From assembly GCF_003570905.1 (NCBI RefSeq), contig NZ_QXJM01000037.1:124001-188000 (forward strand): a DNA stretch of 64,000 bases. The letters run 5' to 3'. How positions within the stretch are numbered: the stretch's first letter is position 1; every line of letters starts with the position of its first letter. Positions 35,937 to 44,435 of this stretch are shown here, piece after piece. The notes under the pieces are model-generated. The model was not told the origin of the DNA. It saw nothing but the letters and a program-made list of their open reading frames with translations, and searched no databases. The stretch comes from Cohnella faecalis (lineage in GTDB: Bacteria; Bacillota; Bacilli; Paenibacillales; Paenibacillaceae). Both the position numbers and the translations under genes were made by a program.

Positions 35937-36209
35937 ATGTGGCTGCATAGTTTTTTCAAGAGATTCATTTTTACGCTGATGCATTACTATCAGCAGATTC
36001 AGCACATCCTGCTCACTGTATTCGTAATAGGCGTGGTCGACTACTTTTTTCTGTATGAAATTTCGGTTTACTTGTTCGCTACCATGCCGATGCTGGCTGT
36101 GGAACTGATTCCTCTCGGAGTTCTTCTTGTTTTGGCTATAATAGTATGGCGGGCAGCGAAGTATGTCCGCAGGAAAATGAAAGACAATAAACATTATCTA
36201 ATGGTCTAG
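35937..36209 (+). CDS. Small membrane protein, 90 aa
   Basis: Two to three hydrophobic segments (ILLTVFVIGVVDYFFLYEI; LAVELIPLGVLLVLAIIVW) between basic ends (FFKRF; KYVRRKMKDNK). Function unknown. ATG 35937 follows AAGGGATGGG. It lies between PhzF and an SDR, all on the same strand with short gaps. Confidence 0.6.
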   Translation: MWLHSFFKRFIFTLMHYYQQIQHILLTVFVIGVVDYFFLYEISVYLFATMPMLAVELIPLGVLLVLAIIVWRAAKYVRRKMKDNKHYLMV

Positions 36210-36220
36210 GAAGTGACAGG

Positions 36221-36976
36221 ATGAAGTACTACATCGTAACGGGAACGTCCCGGGGACTGGGAGAGGCTATTGCAGAGAAGCTAATCGCTTCCGGCAACCA
36301 TATTACATGCATCTCAAGAGGCGCGAACGAGAGGCTCGTGAAGCTTGCAGAAGATCGCGGAGCGGAGCTTAACTACATTAGCTTCGATTTGTCCCGATCG
36401 AACGAGATCGAAGCGGTCATGCGCGCGATCTTCGCAAAGATCGATAAGGAAAACGCGGAAGCTGTCATTCTCATTAACAACGCCGGCATACTCGCTCCCA
36501 TCAAGCCTATTGAAAGCTGCTCCAGCGAAGAAATCATTTTGAATAACCAGATTAATCTGGTCGCTCCGATGATTTTGTCCTCCAGCTTCATCGCACTCGC
36601 CGCCGACATTCGGGCCGACAAGCAAATCGTTCATATTTCATCCGGAGCGGGAAAAAAGCCTTACTTCGGGTGGAGCAGCTATTGCAGCGCCAAAGCGGGC
36701 CTCGACATGTATACGAGATGCGCCGCGGTTGAACAACAGGATAAGGAATACCCCGTTAGAGTCGTTTCGTTCGCACCGGGGGTGGTCGATACGGCGATGC
36801 AGCAGGAAATCCGCTCGACGGGCAAGGAGTATTTTCGCGATATTGAGAGATTTATTGCGCTCAAAGAAGAAGGAGTGCTGCTAACGCCGGAGTATGCGGC
36901 CGATAAGCTGCTCAGCGTGATAGCCTCCTCCGACATCGAGAACGGCGCTATTTTGCATATTAGCCAGTTCCAATAA
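36221..36976 (+). CDS. Short-chain dehydrogenase, YueD (benzil reductase)-like
   Basis: 251 aa. Motifs: TGTSRGLGEAIAEKL, LINNAGILAPIKPIE, HISSGAGKKPYFGWSSYCSAKAG, and FAPGVVDTAMQQEIRS. It matches B. subtilis YueD more closely than its paralogue at 26786-27526. YueD reduces benzil to (S)-benzoin with NADPH; the natural substrate is unknown. A GGAAGTGACAGG precedes the ATG. Confidence 0.88.
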   Translation: MKYYIVTGTSRGLGEAIAEKLIASGNHITCISRGANERLVKLAEDRGAELNYISFDLSRSNEIEAVMRAIFAKIDKENAEAVILINNAGILAPIKPIESCSSEEIILNNQINLVAPMILSSSFIALAADIRADKQIVHISSGAGKKPYFGWSSYCSAKAGLDMYTRCAAVEQQDKEYPVRVVSFAPGVVDTAMQQEIRSTGKEYFRDIERFIALKEEGVLLTPEYAADKLLSVIASSDIENGAILHISQFQ

Positions 36977-37044
36977 CATTCTGCTGCGATTTTCAGAGCC
37001 TAAGACGTAACCACCTGGAATTCCAGACTGTAGGGGAAGATAGC

Positions 37045-37644
37045 ATGCATTCGCTTATTGAAGGCTTCATTCTGGGATTGTCTATCGCGGCTCCTGTGGG
37101 GCCGATTGGAATACTATGCATACGAAAGACGCTTAATCAAGGTAGAAGGATGGGCTTTGTATCCGGGATGGGCGCCGCGACCGCCGATGCTATCTATGGA
37201 AGCGTCGCGGCATTCGGACTGTCGTTCATAACGTCGGCTTTGGTTGACCATTCGGTTTGGCTTCAATGGCTCGGCGGCGCTTTCTTGTGTTATTTGGCAA
37301 TAACGACGTTTCGATCCAAGCCGACGGCAACAGCCGGAACGGACTCGGCCTCGTCCTTCGGATTCGTTCGTACCTTCGCGACGACCTTTCTTCTAACGCT
37401 ATCGAATCCGATGACTGTCTTTTCGTTTATTGCCGTTTTTTCGGGAATGAATGCAGGCGGGGAAGGGGGATCTGCCGTTTCGTTAGTCGCGGGAGTGTTC
37501 CTCGGCTCGGCTGCATGGTGGTTCGTTCTGTGTATGGCGGTAGGCTTCTTTAGAAGGATGATGAGTCCGCGGCTCATGCAGGCAATCAACTATTCGTCGG
37601 GTGTTATTTTGCTCGGTTTCGGAATTTTCATTTTGTTGAAATGA
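37045..37644 (+). CDS. LysE/RhtB-family amino-acid exporter
   Basis: 199 aa with six hydrophobic helices. Family start FILGLSIAAPVGPIGILCIRKTLNQGRRMGF and the LTLSNPMTVFSFIAVFSGM motif identify LysE-type exporters. Substrate unknown. The next gene follows 26 bp downstream. Confidence 0.9.
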   Translation: MHSLIEGFILGLSIAAPVGPIGILCIRKTLNQGRRMGFVSGMGAATADAIYGSVAAFGLSFITSALVDHSVWLQWLGGAFLCYLAITTFRSKPTATAGTDSASSFGFVRTFATTFLLTLSNPMTVFSFIAVFSGMNAGGEGGSAVSLVAGVFLGSAAWWFVLCMAVGFFRRMMSPRLMQAINYSSGVILLGFGIFILLK

Positions 37645-37669
37645 AAAAAGAACGGGGAGGCCGTCTCAC

Positions 37670-37963
37670 ATGATACTCGAAGTCGCTTCATTACAGGTCA
37701 AGCCCGGCTTAAGCGCTTCGTTCGAAGCCGACTTCCGTCAAGCGTCGCGGATTATTTCTTCCATGAAGGGATATATCGGTCATGAGCTTCAGAAATGTAT
37801 GGAGCATGAGAATAAATATATATTGTTGGTTAAGTGGGAGTCATTAGAGGATCATACGATTGGTTTTCGCCAATCGGAGCGATACCAAGAGTGGAAAAAG
37901 CTGCTTCACCACTATTACGATCCATTTCCGACGGTGGAGCATTATGAAATTGTCGAATTATGA
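37670..37963 (+). CDS. Antibiotic biosynthesis monooxygenase (ABM) domain protein
   Basis: 97 aa single ABM domain: MILEVASLQVKPGLSASFEADF, KGYIGHELQKCMEHENKYILLVKWESLEDH and FRQSERYQEWKKLLHHYYDPFP. Such proteins are dimeric alpha-beta barrels related to heme-degrading or quinol-oxidising enzymes. AACGGGGAGG precedes the ATG. Confidence 0.87.
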   Translation: MILEVASLQVKPGLSASFEADFRQASRIISSMKGYIGHELQKCMEHENKYILLVKWESLEDHTIGFRQSERYQEWKKLLHHYYDPFPTVEHYEIVEL

Positions 37964-38074
37964 TGAGAATAAACAGTTATAACTAATTATATTTAGATAT
38001 ATTTCATTCTGGTTCGACGACTAGTCGTTATGCTAAAATATTCTTTAGCCTATTTCGGCGTAGGAGGTTTTGGC

Positions 38075-38743
38075 ATGGCGATCGATTGGAACGACTTTTT
38101 CGCCCCCGTATGGCTGTCGCTTAAAGTTTCCCTTATCGGAAGTATACTCGTATTCGTCCTTGCGGCAGCGACGGCTCGATGGATGGCGAAACGCCGCTTC
38201 ATGGGCAAAAGTCTGTTGGAGACCGTCTTGCTGCTGCCTCTCGTCCTGCCGCCGACCGTTATCGGCTTCCTCTTGCTTATGCTTCTCGGGCGAAGAAGCT
38301 GGATCGGGGAAGCTTACGAATGGTTCGTAGACAGTCCGATCGTATTTTCCTGGATTGCGGCGGTTATCGCCGCCGTCGTCATCGCTTTTCCGCTGGCCTA
38401 TAGGACGATGAAGGCCGGATTCGAGGACGTCGACCCGGAGCTGGAAAAGGCGGCGCGAGTTCTTGGAGCGAACGAGTGGCAAGTGTTCCGATACGTGACG
38501 GCACCTCTCGCATCGAGATCTCTGGTCGCCGGCTTCATATTGGGATTTGCCCGCGCGCTGGGCGAATTCGGAGCAACGCTAATGATCGCCGGAAATATCC
38601 CGCATCGGACGCAGACGATTCCAACAGCGATTTACGTGGCTATCGACGGCGGCAAGCAGGATCTGGCATGGGCTTGGTGCATTGCGATGGTGCTGCTGTC
38701 CTTCGTTATGCTGCTTTTGGCGAATGGCTATTCGAAGCGGTAG
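38075..38743 (+). CDS. modB: Molybdate ABC transporter permease
   Basis: 222 aa with about five to six helices. The ABC permease EAA loop is EKAARVLGANEWQVFRYVTAPLASR, and FARALGEFGATLMIAGN is a ModB hallmark. ATG 38075 follows TAGGAGGTTTT. No modA or modC is adjacent in this window, so the permease stands alone here; the binding protein and ATPase must lie elsewhere. A regulator with a PBP-like domain is encoded at 40254-41186. Confidence 0.88.
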   Translation: MAIDWNDFFAPVWLSLKVSLIGSILVFVLAAATARWMAKRRFMGKSLLETVLLLPLVLPPTVIGFLLLMLLGRRSWIGEAYEWFVDSPIVFSWIAAVIAAVVIAFPLAYRTMKAGFEDVDPELEKAARVLGANEWQVFRYVTAPLASRSLVAGFILGFARALGEFGATLMIAGNIPHRTQTIPTAIYVAIDGGKQDLAWAWCIAMVLLSFVMLLLANGYSKR

Positions 38744-38760
38744 TAAGCAACAATAAAGGG

Positions 38761-38797
38761 ACACTCCTTTTTCTATTGGAACAGGGAGTGTTTTTTC
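38761..38797 (+). terminator. Terminator after modB
   Basis: ACACTCC (38761-38767) pairs with GGAGTGT (38785-38791), followed by TTTTTT. It separates modB from the methionine sulfoxide reductase gene. Confidence 0.75.
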
Positions 38798-38839
38798 ATT
38801 ACAATAGAGAAAAGGATCGAAATAGACGAGGTGACGAGA

Positions 38840-39787
38840 ATGAAACAATTGGCAACGTTCGCAGGAGGCTGCTTTTGGTGCATGGTTACTCCTTTCGAGG
38901 AATTGCCCGGTATACACGGTGTCGTGTCCGGCTATACGGGCGGACATAAGGTCGACCCGACCTACGAGGAAGTATGCTCGGAAACGACGGGACACGCCGA
39001 AGCGGTGCAAATCGAGTTTGACCCGGATTTGTTTCCTTATTCAAAGCTGTTGGATATCTATTGGCGATCCGTCGATCCGACTGACGCAGGAGGACAATTC
39101 CACGACCGCGGCCATTCGTATCGGCCCGTTATTTATGTTCATAACGAAAGCCAGCGCGAAGAAGCCGAAGCATCCAAAGCGGCGCTTGACGCTTCTGGCC
39201 GATTCGACAAACCGATCGCGGTCGCGATCGAAGCGGCGTCCGCTTTTTATCCCGCCGAAGAGTACCATCAGGATTACCATAAGAAAAACCCTCTGCGCTA
39301 TCGGTACTACCGGAGCGGCTCGGGCCGCGATGCGTTCATCAAAAGTCATTGGAACACGAAAAAGGACAAGGAGGAGCTTCGCAAGCGATTGACCCCGATT
39401 CAATTCGAGGTAACTCAGAACAACGCAACCGAGCCTCCATTCCGCAACGAATTTTACAATAATCGGGAAGAGGGCTTATACGTCGACATCGTGTCCGGCG
39501 AACCTTTGTTCAGCTCGAAGGATCAATTCGACGCCGGCTGCGGATGGCCTAGCTTCACGAGACCGATCCAAGAGAGCGGCGTTCTTGAGCACGAGGATTT
39601 TTCACATGGGATGTTCCGGGTAGAGGTACGCAGCCGGGAGGCGGATTCGCATCTCGGTCACGTATTCGACGACGGGCCGGAGCCGACGGGGCAGCGTTAT
39701 TGCATTAACTCGGCAGCGTTGCGATTCATTCCTAAAGATAAGCTTGAGCAAGAGGGTTACGGCAAATACGCGGAATGGTTCGACTAA
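38840..39787 (+). CDS. Bifunctional methionine sulfoxide reductase MsrA-MsrB
   Basis: 315 aa. MsrA (about 1-160) has [18 protein letters not shown] with the catalytic cysteine and GYTGGH. MsrB (about 175-315) has [32 protein letters not shown] and the catalytic [11 protein letters not shown]. It repairs both S and R forms of methionine sulfoxide. ATG 38840 follows GAGGTGACG. The MarR-family gene starts 35 bp downstream, suggesting oxidative-stress control. Confidence 0.96.
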   Translation: MKQLATFAGGCFWCMVTPFEELPGIHGVVSGYTGGHKVDPTYEEVCSETTGHAEAVQIEFDPDLFPYSKLLDIYWRSVDPTDAGGQFHDRGHSYRPVIYVHNESQREEAEASKAALDASGRFDKPIAVAIEAASAFYPAEEYHQDYHKKNPLRYRYYRSGSGRDAFIKSHWNTKKDKEELRKRLTPIQFEVTQNNATEPPFRNEFYNNREEGLYVDIVSGEPLFSSKDQFDAGCGWPSFTRPIQESGVLEHEDFSHGMFRVEVRSREADSHLGHVFDDGPEPTGQRYCINSAALRFIPKDKLEQEGYGKYAEWFD

Positions 39788-39821
39788 TTCGAATTTGACA
39801 AGCTTATGGGAGAGTGGCAAC

Positions 39822-40247
39822 GTGTCTGAGCACACTAGAATCGAACAGGAAACGGAACGGCTTCCGAAGTATATATACGAAACGTTGGCGCACTTTCGAT
39901 ATCGGATCAGGAAGTTTATTCGGTTCAGCGAAGAGGCGGCGCGCGCACAGGGACTTACTCCGCAATATCACCAGCTCATGCTCTCCATCAAAGGCTATCC
40001 GGGCAGAGATTACGCGACTCCGACCGAATTGGCCGAGCGTCTGCAAATTACGCAGCACGCTTGCGTTGAGCTCATCCAGCGCTGCGAAGAGCTTGAGCTC
40101 GTAAAGAAATTCCCCAATCCCCAGGACGGGCGCAGCGTTTTTATTCAGGTGACGGAGCATGGGATGACGATGCTGGAGGCATTGTCCGAAATTCATATGC
40201 AGGAAGTGCAGCGGATGGGACTCCTCGAATTCCGCCCGCCGCAATAA
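39822..40247 (+). CDS. MarR-family transcriptional regulator
   Basis: 141 aa, winged-helix. The DNA-binding part is YATPTELAERLQITQHACVELIQRCEELELVKKFPNPQDGRSVFIQVTEHG, i.e. recognition helix followed by the wing with DGR. GTG 39822 is in phase with an upstream GGGAG. The reading frame also runs back into msrAB, but residues before the GTG do not look like MarR. Ligand unknown; it may respond to oxidants given its place after msrAB. Confidence 0.87.
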   Translation: MSEHTRIEQETERLPKYIYETLAHFRYRIRKFIRFSEEAARAQGLTPQYHQLMLSIKGYPGRDYATPTELAERLQITQHACVELIQRCEELELVKKFPNPQDGRSVFIQVTEHGMTMLEALSEIHMQEVQRMGLLEFRPPQ

Positions 40248-40253
40248 TTTCAT

Positions 40254-41186
40254 TTACGTCTCGGCTACGATCTGTCCCGTCCGGGACAGATCGTAGCCGT
40301 ATATGGCCCCTAACTCCGCCAGAAAAGCTTCCGAGCGCAATATCGAGAGCACGGCCTCGATCCATTCGAGATTTCGAGGCGTCTTGAGCATAACGAGGTC
40401 GACTCGTTCCTGAACGAGAGGGATAAAGTCGACTTTGCCGACAATGAGGGCCGCTTTCTCGGTACCGATGCCCACGTCGGCGGCTCCCGAGGCTACTTTT
40501 CCCGCGACGGCCATATGGTTGCTTTCTTCCTGCTCGTATCCGTCGAGAACGGACGGAGATATTCGTTGAAGACGCAGCTTCTCGTCCAGCAAGACGCGTG
40601 CGCCGGAGCCTTTCTCCCGATTGACGATACGCAGTCCCGGCTTCGCCAGATCCTGAAACCCTTGAATGCCTCGGGGGTTTCCCGGAGCGACGTAGAAGCC
40701 CGCCGTACGGATCAACAAGTTGACGATCAGATAGGAGTGGCCCGTGAGCAATCTGCTGACGTAGGGGACGTTATATTCGCCGGTATCCCCATCGATCAGG
40801 TGAGCGCTTACGATATCGGCTTCTCCCCGGTACAGCGCCACCAAGCTCTCCATGCTTCCTACAAAAGAACGAAGCGGCCGAACGTCACTCGCCTGCTTTT
40901 CCAGATGCTTGGCCAAAAGGTCCAAGCTGATATCTTGTCCGGTAATGACCAGTTGTCTGACGGGACCGCCCGAAGCCGCTTGAGAAATAGGGCGGGGAGC
41001 GGCAGGGAGCGCACCGCCCTTGGCTCTTAGCTTGTACTGCTCCAGATCGGAAGCATCGACCCGCATCTGTTTGCCTACGCGGTAAGAGCGGAGCTCCCCT
41101 TTTTTGATCAAATCGTAGACGGTGAGCTTCGATATTTTGAGCAGCTTCGCGATTTCTTCGGTCGTGTAGGACATATCCTGACTCAT
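40254..41186 (-). CDS. Excisionase-type HTH regulator with periplasmic-binding-like domain
   Basis: 310 aa. The N-terminal 55 residues are a MerR/Xis-type HTH (YTTEEIAKLLKISKLTVYDLIKKGELRSYRVGKQMRVD). From about 90 a PBP-like domain follows (LVITGQDISLDLLAKHLE, GDTGEYNVPYVSRLL, RIVNREKGSGARVLLDEKLRL, NHMAVAGKVASGAADVGIG). This layout (PF12727-type) is found near molybdate or tungstate transport genes and is thought to sense them. ATG 41186 follows GGAGG. It converges with marR, leaving 6 bp between the stops. Confidence 0.85.
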   Translation of the reverse strand: MSQDMSYTTEEIAKLLKISKLTVYDLIKKGELRSYRVGKQMRVDASDLEQYKLRAKGGALPAAPRPISQAASGGPVRQLVITGQDISLDLLAKHLEKQASDVRPLRSFVGSMESLVALYRGEADIVSAHLIDGDTGEYNVPYVSRLLTGHSYLIVNLLIRTAGFYVAPGNPRGIQGFQDLAKPGLRIVNREKGSGARVLLDEKLRLQRISPSVLDGYEQEESNHMAVAGKVASGAADVGIGTEKAALIVGKVDFIPLVQERVDLVMLKTPRNLEWIEAVLSILRSEAFLAELGAIYGYDLSRTGQIVAET

Positions 41187-41510
41187 GAGACAGCCTCCGA
41201 ATACGGTTTAGTAGTTGCTCTTATTATACAGGATGACGAGTTGGAACGTATCGAAGTTCGCGCGAATTTTACTGCCGGTTTGCGAAGCTCCTATCCGTAC
41301 CTATTTACCATGTTTTGTAGTAAAATAAATGAAACAAAAAGAACCGATTAGATCTTCAATCGGCAGGGCAGGGACTCGCGGATGCAAGAGGAGAAGCAAG
41401 ATCGGTTCATTTATGATTAATGCCGTTAATTAATTTAGGTAACGAATCGCGCTTTGCAACGAACGGCGCAAAGGTCGTATGGCGCAACGACAGCAGGAGG
41501 ACACTCTACG
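41187..41510. other. 324-bp intergenic stretch between divergent genes
   Basis: It must carry the start signals of the HTH/PBP regulator (minus) and the HD hydrolase (plus). A minus-strand TATAAT lies near 41222-41227. A small hairpin (CCGATT/AATCGG, about 41344-41361) is present. I see no RNA gene or repeat. Confidence 0.4.
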
Positions 41511-42827
41511 ATGAACATTCGCAAAATGCGTCTGCATGACGCCGTAAGCTTGCACGCCAGCGAAGATAGGGACGAATACGAGAGGGATTACGCGCGGCTG
41601 ATCCAATCCCCGGCTTTTCGCAGACTGCAAGGGAAATCCCAGGTGTTCGGTGCGGGCTCCGGCGACTATTACAGGACTCGTCTGACCCATTCGCTGGAAG
41701 TGTCGCAAATCGCACGCGAGCTTGCCCGCCGACTGGGGAAGACGGATCCGTTTCTGGCGCGGAAGGAGCACCCCGGTCTCATGATCGAGCCGGAAGTCGT
41801 CGAATGCTCCGCTCTAGCTCACGATCTCGGCCATCCTCCTTTCGGACATAAGGGAGAAGAAGTGCTCAACGAGCTCCTTCAGACGGAGCATGCCTTGAAA
41901 TACGAGGGCAACGCGCAAAACTATCGAATTCTTATGTTTTTGGAGAAACGGGCGGGAAGCGACCTCGGTCTTGATCTGACGGCGGCTGTACTGCTCGGAA
42001 TTAACAAATATCCTTACTGTATTGACGAGCCGGGACGAATCAAAGGGCTGTACCGGATGGAATGGGAGGCGATCTCCCAGCTTCGTCAGACGTGGGGCAT
42101 GCCGGAAGGCTGCGCGACGCTGGAAGCGCAGCTGATGGATTTGTCCGACGACATCGCCTATTCCACTCATGATCTCGAGGATGGAATCCGCGCGGGTAAA
42201 ATTCAGATGGACCGGGCTTTCTTCGAAGACGATCGGCTCGTCGAGCACGTCATCCACGAAATCGTAAGCGATCAGACGAATACGGGCACGAGCTGGGAGC
42301 AGGTCGACATGAACGCCAAAGTGAAGCAGGTGCTTCAGGTGTTCTACGAGCAATGGGCGACCATCTATGACGAATGCGGCCGGGAACCGTCGCGAACGCG
42401 GCGCGAGATGAAGGCCCGTTGGGTTCGCAAATTCGCCAGTCAGGTCGGCATTATCGACGATCCGGCGAAGAGCTGGAAGAAGGTGACGTTCGTACGGGAA
42501 GGGCAGCAGGATTTCGATCTTCTGCGCACGATGGAAGTGCTGAAGAAGCTTGCTTGGGTAACGCTAATTAAAGATTTTCGGGTTCAACGCCTGCACAAGC
42601 GAAGCGAAGTGATGGTGGGGCGTCTCTGGACGAGCTTCCGGGATTACGAGACGGGACGACTGATCATTCCGCCGGACTGGCTCGAAAGCTATGAGCGGCA
42701 CAAGGGCAAATGGACGTGGGAACGGCTCGTTGCCGACTATATCTCCGGAATGACGGATGCCTATGCGGAGAAAGTATACGCCGAATTTTTCGCCAGCCGT
42801 TCGGGTTCGATTTACGAGAGGGACTAA
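41511..42827 (+). CDS. dGTPase-family HD-domain triphosphohydrolase
   Basis: 438 aa. HD motifs: SPAFRRLQGKSQVFGAG, RTRLTHSLEVSQIARELARRLG, CSALAHDLGHPPFGHKGEEVL and MDLSDDIAYSTHDLEDGIRAG. This is the deoxyguanosinetriphosphate triphosphohydrolase family, which removes triphosphate from dNTPs. ATG 41511 follows CAGGAGG. The next gene starts 19 bp downstream, so they are probably co-transcribed. Confidence 0.92.
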   Translation: MNIRKMRLHDAVSLHASEDRDEYERDYARLIQSPAFRRLQGKSQVFGAGSGDYYRTRLTHSLEVSQIARELARRLGKTDPFLARKEHPGLMIEPEVVECSALAHDLGHPPFGHKGEEVLNELLQTEHALKYEGNAQNYRILMFLEKRAGSDLGLDLTAAVLLGINKYPYCIDEPGRIKGLYRMEWEAISQLRQTWGMPEGCATLEAQLMDLSDDIAYSTHDLEDGIRAGKIQMDRAFFEDDRLVEHVIHEIVSDQTNTGTSWEQVDMNAKVKQVLQVFYEQWATIYDECGREPSRTRREMKARWVRKFASQVGIIDDPAKSWKKVTFVREGQQDFDLLRTMEVLKKLAWVTLIKDFRVQRLHKRSEVMVGRLWTSFRDYETGRLIIPPDWLESYERHKGKWTWERLVADYISGMTDAYAEKVYAEFFASRSGSIYERD

Positions 42828-42846
42828 GAAGAGGAGGAGCGGCACA

Positions 42847-43611
42847 ATGGTCAATATCGATTTGTCGGGGAAAACGGCGCTCGTGACGGGCGGAACGGGA
42901 CAGCTCGGCAGGGTTATGGTTCGGACGTTGGCGGAGTGCGGAGCGAATGTCGTCATCCATTATAACAGCAACGAAGAGAAGGCACTGGAGCTGCGGGACG
43001 AGATTCGCTCGCTCGGACGCCATTCCGCGATCGTCCGTGCGGATATTACGAAGAAGGAAGCGATTTTTGCGATGAAGAGCGAGGCGGAAGGCGAACTCGG
43101 CCCCGTCGACATTGTTATCGCCAATGCGGTCGTTCAATATGCGTGGACCTCCGTGCTTGAGCAGGCACCGGAAGATTACGTCAGCCAGTTCGAATCCTGC
43201 GTCATGCAGAGCGTCTATTTGGCCAAAGCGTTCGCACCGGGAATGATCGAGAGAAGCTGGGGACGAATTATCGGCATCAATACCGAATGCGCCATGCAGA
43301 ACGACCCGACACAATCGGCGTATGTCGCAGGCAAACGAGGGATGGACGGAGTGTATCGCGTGCTCGCGAAGGAAATCGGCAAGCACGGCATTACGGTCAA
43401 TCAAGTCGCACCGGGCTGGACGATTAGCGAACGCGACCGGGAGAACCACACGGAACGCAGCGAAGGCTACGAGAGCGCCGTGCCGCTCCGCCGCCGAGGA
43501 ACCGACCAGGAGATAGCGAACGCCGTCGTCTTCCTTGCTTCCGATCTCGCGAGCTTTATTACCGGAGCCTTCATACCGGTTAACGGCGGCAACGTTATGC
43601 CGACGATTTAG
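42847..43611 (+). CDS. Short-chain dehydrogenase/reductase
   Basis: 254 aa. Cofactor site TGGTGQLGRVMV, VIANAVVQYAW, catalytic residues in GINTECAMQND...YVAGKRG, and C-terminal FLASDLASFITGAFIPVNGG. Among SDRs it resembles 3-oxoacyl-ACP reductase or glucose dehydrogenase types; substrate unknown. The catalytic serine position is replaced by T-E-C, a mild oddity. GAGGAGG precedes ATG 42847. Confidence 0.88.
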   Translation: MVNIDLSGKTALVTGGTGQLGRVMVRTLAECGANVVIHYNSNEEKALELRDEIRSLGRHSAIVRADITKKEAIFAMKSEAEGELGPVDIVIANAVVQYAWTSVLEQAPEDYVSQFESCVMQSVYLAKAFAPGMIERSWGRIIGINTECAMQNDPTQSAYVAGKRGMDGVYRVLAKEIGKHGITVNQVAPGWTISERDRENHTERSEGYESAVPLRRRGTDQEIANAVVFLASDLASFITGAFIPVNGGNVMPTI

Positions 43612-43639
43612 CAGCCGAGCAGGCTAAGGAGGCGCGAAC

Positions 43640-44233
43640 GTGGACGAGCGGATTCTCTTCTTTGAGACGCCGGAACAGTGGCGGCGTTGGCTGGAGCACA
43701 ATCACGACAAGGCAAGCGAGCAATGGTTCGGTTATTACAAGGTAGGATCCGGCAAGCGAAGCGTCACATGGCCCGAATCGGTGGACGAAGCGCTCTGCTA
43801 CGGGTGGATTGACGGTTTGCGCAAATCCATCGACGGAGAGAGCTACAAGATTCGTTTCACACCGCGTAAGCCGGGCAGCATCTGGAGCGCCGTCAATAGG
43901 AAGAGAGTGGAAGAGCTGACTGCGCTCGGACGAATGACGGAAGCGGGGCTGTCCGCTTACTCGAAGAGGACGGAAAGCAAATCCGGCATCTATTCGTTCG
44001 AACAAGAAAATGTCTGTCTCGCGGAAGAGGACGAGCGATTGTTTCGCGCTAACGAGAAGGCATGGGCATTCTTCGAAGCGCAAGCGGGCTGGTACCGAAA
44101 GGCGGCCGTCTGGAAAATCATAAGCGCGAAGAAGGAAGAGACGAGAGCCAAGCGATTGACCGAGCTTATCTCGAGCTCCGAGAATGGCAGGACGATCCCG
44201 TCTTTGACCCGTCCGGGGAAATCGCGCGCGTAA
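43640..44233 (+). CDS. YdeI/OmpD-associated family protein
   Basis: 197 aa. Family motif is HDKASEQWFGYYKVGSGKRSVTWPESVDEALCYGWIDGL, then KIRFTPRKPGSIWSAVNRKRVEEL, and the C-terminal ISAKKEETRAKRLTELI. Role uncertain (a link to bacteriocin or stress protection has been suggested for some members). GTG 43640 follows AAGGAGG. Confidence 0.85.
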   Translation: MDERILFFETPEQWRRWLEHNHDKASEQWFGYYKVGSGKRSVTWPESVDEALCYGWIDGLRKSIDGESYKIRFTPRKPGSIWSAVNRKRVEELTALGRMTEAGLSAYSKRTESKSGIYSFEQENVCLAEEDERLFRANEKAWAFFEAQAGWYRKAAVWKIISAKKEETRAKRLTELISSSENGRTIPSLTRPGKSRA

Positions 44234-44248
44234 TGTTATATTTGTAAA

Positions 44249-44290
44249 AGTGTTGGTTCGGAGTGTAAACTCTGTATCAACGCTTTTTTT
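44249..44290 (+). terminator. Terminator before the LTA synthase-like gene
   Basis: AGTGTTG (44249-44255) pairs with CAACGCT (44278-44284, one G-U), with an inner GAGT/ACTC hairpin, followed by TTTTTT. It ends the dGTPase-SDR-YdeI transcript. Confidence 0.75.
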
Positions 44291-44435
44291 GTTTATTCCA
44301 GCCGTTGGAATGCTTCGGTTTCCCTTGGCAGTTGCTTGCGCGTCGTTTTCTCGTTGGCTCGAATGTGCTAACATGGAGAAATGTCAAAAAACGAAATACG
44401 AAACAACCATATATAGAGAGACGGGGGAACTTATT

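Noticed and set aside
17215..37963. Chromosomal integron with gene cassettes
   Set aside because: The layout is similar, but no integrase gene is present and no recurrent attC-like inverted repeat was seen between the genes.
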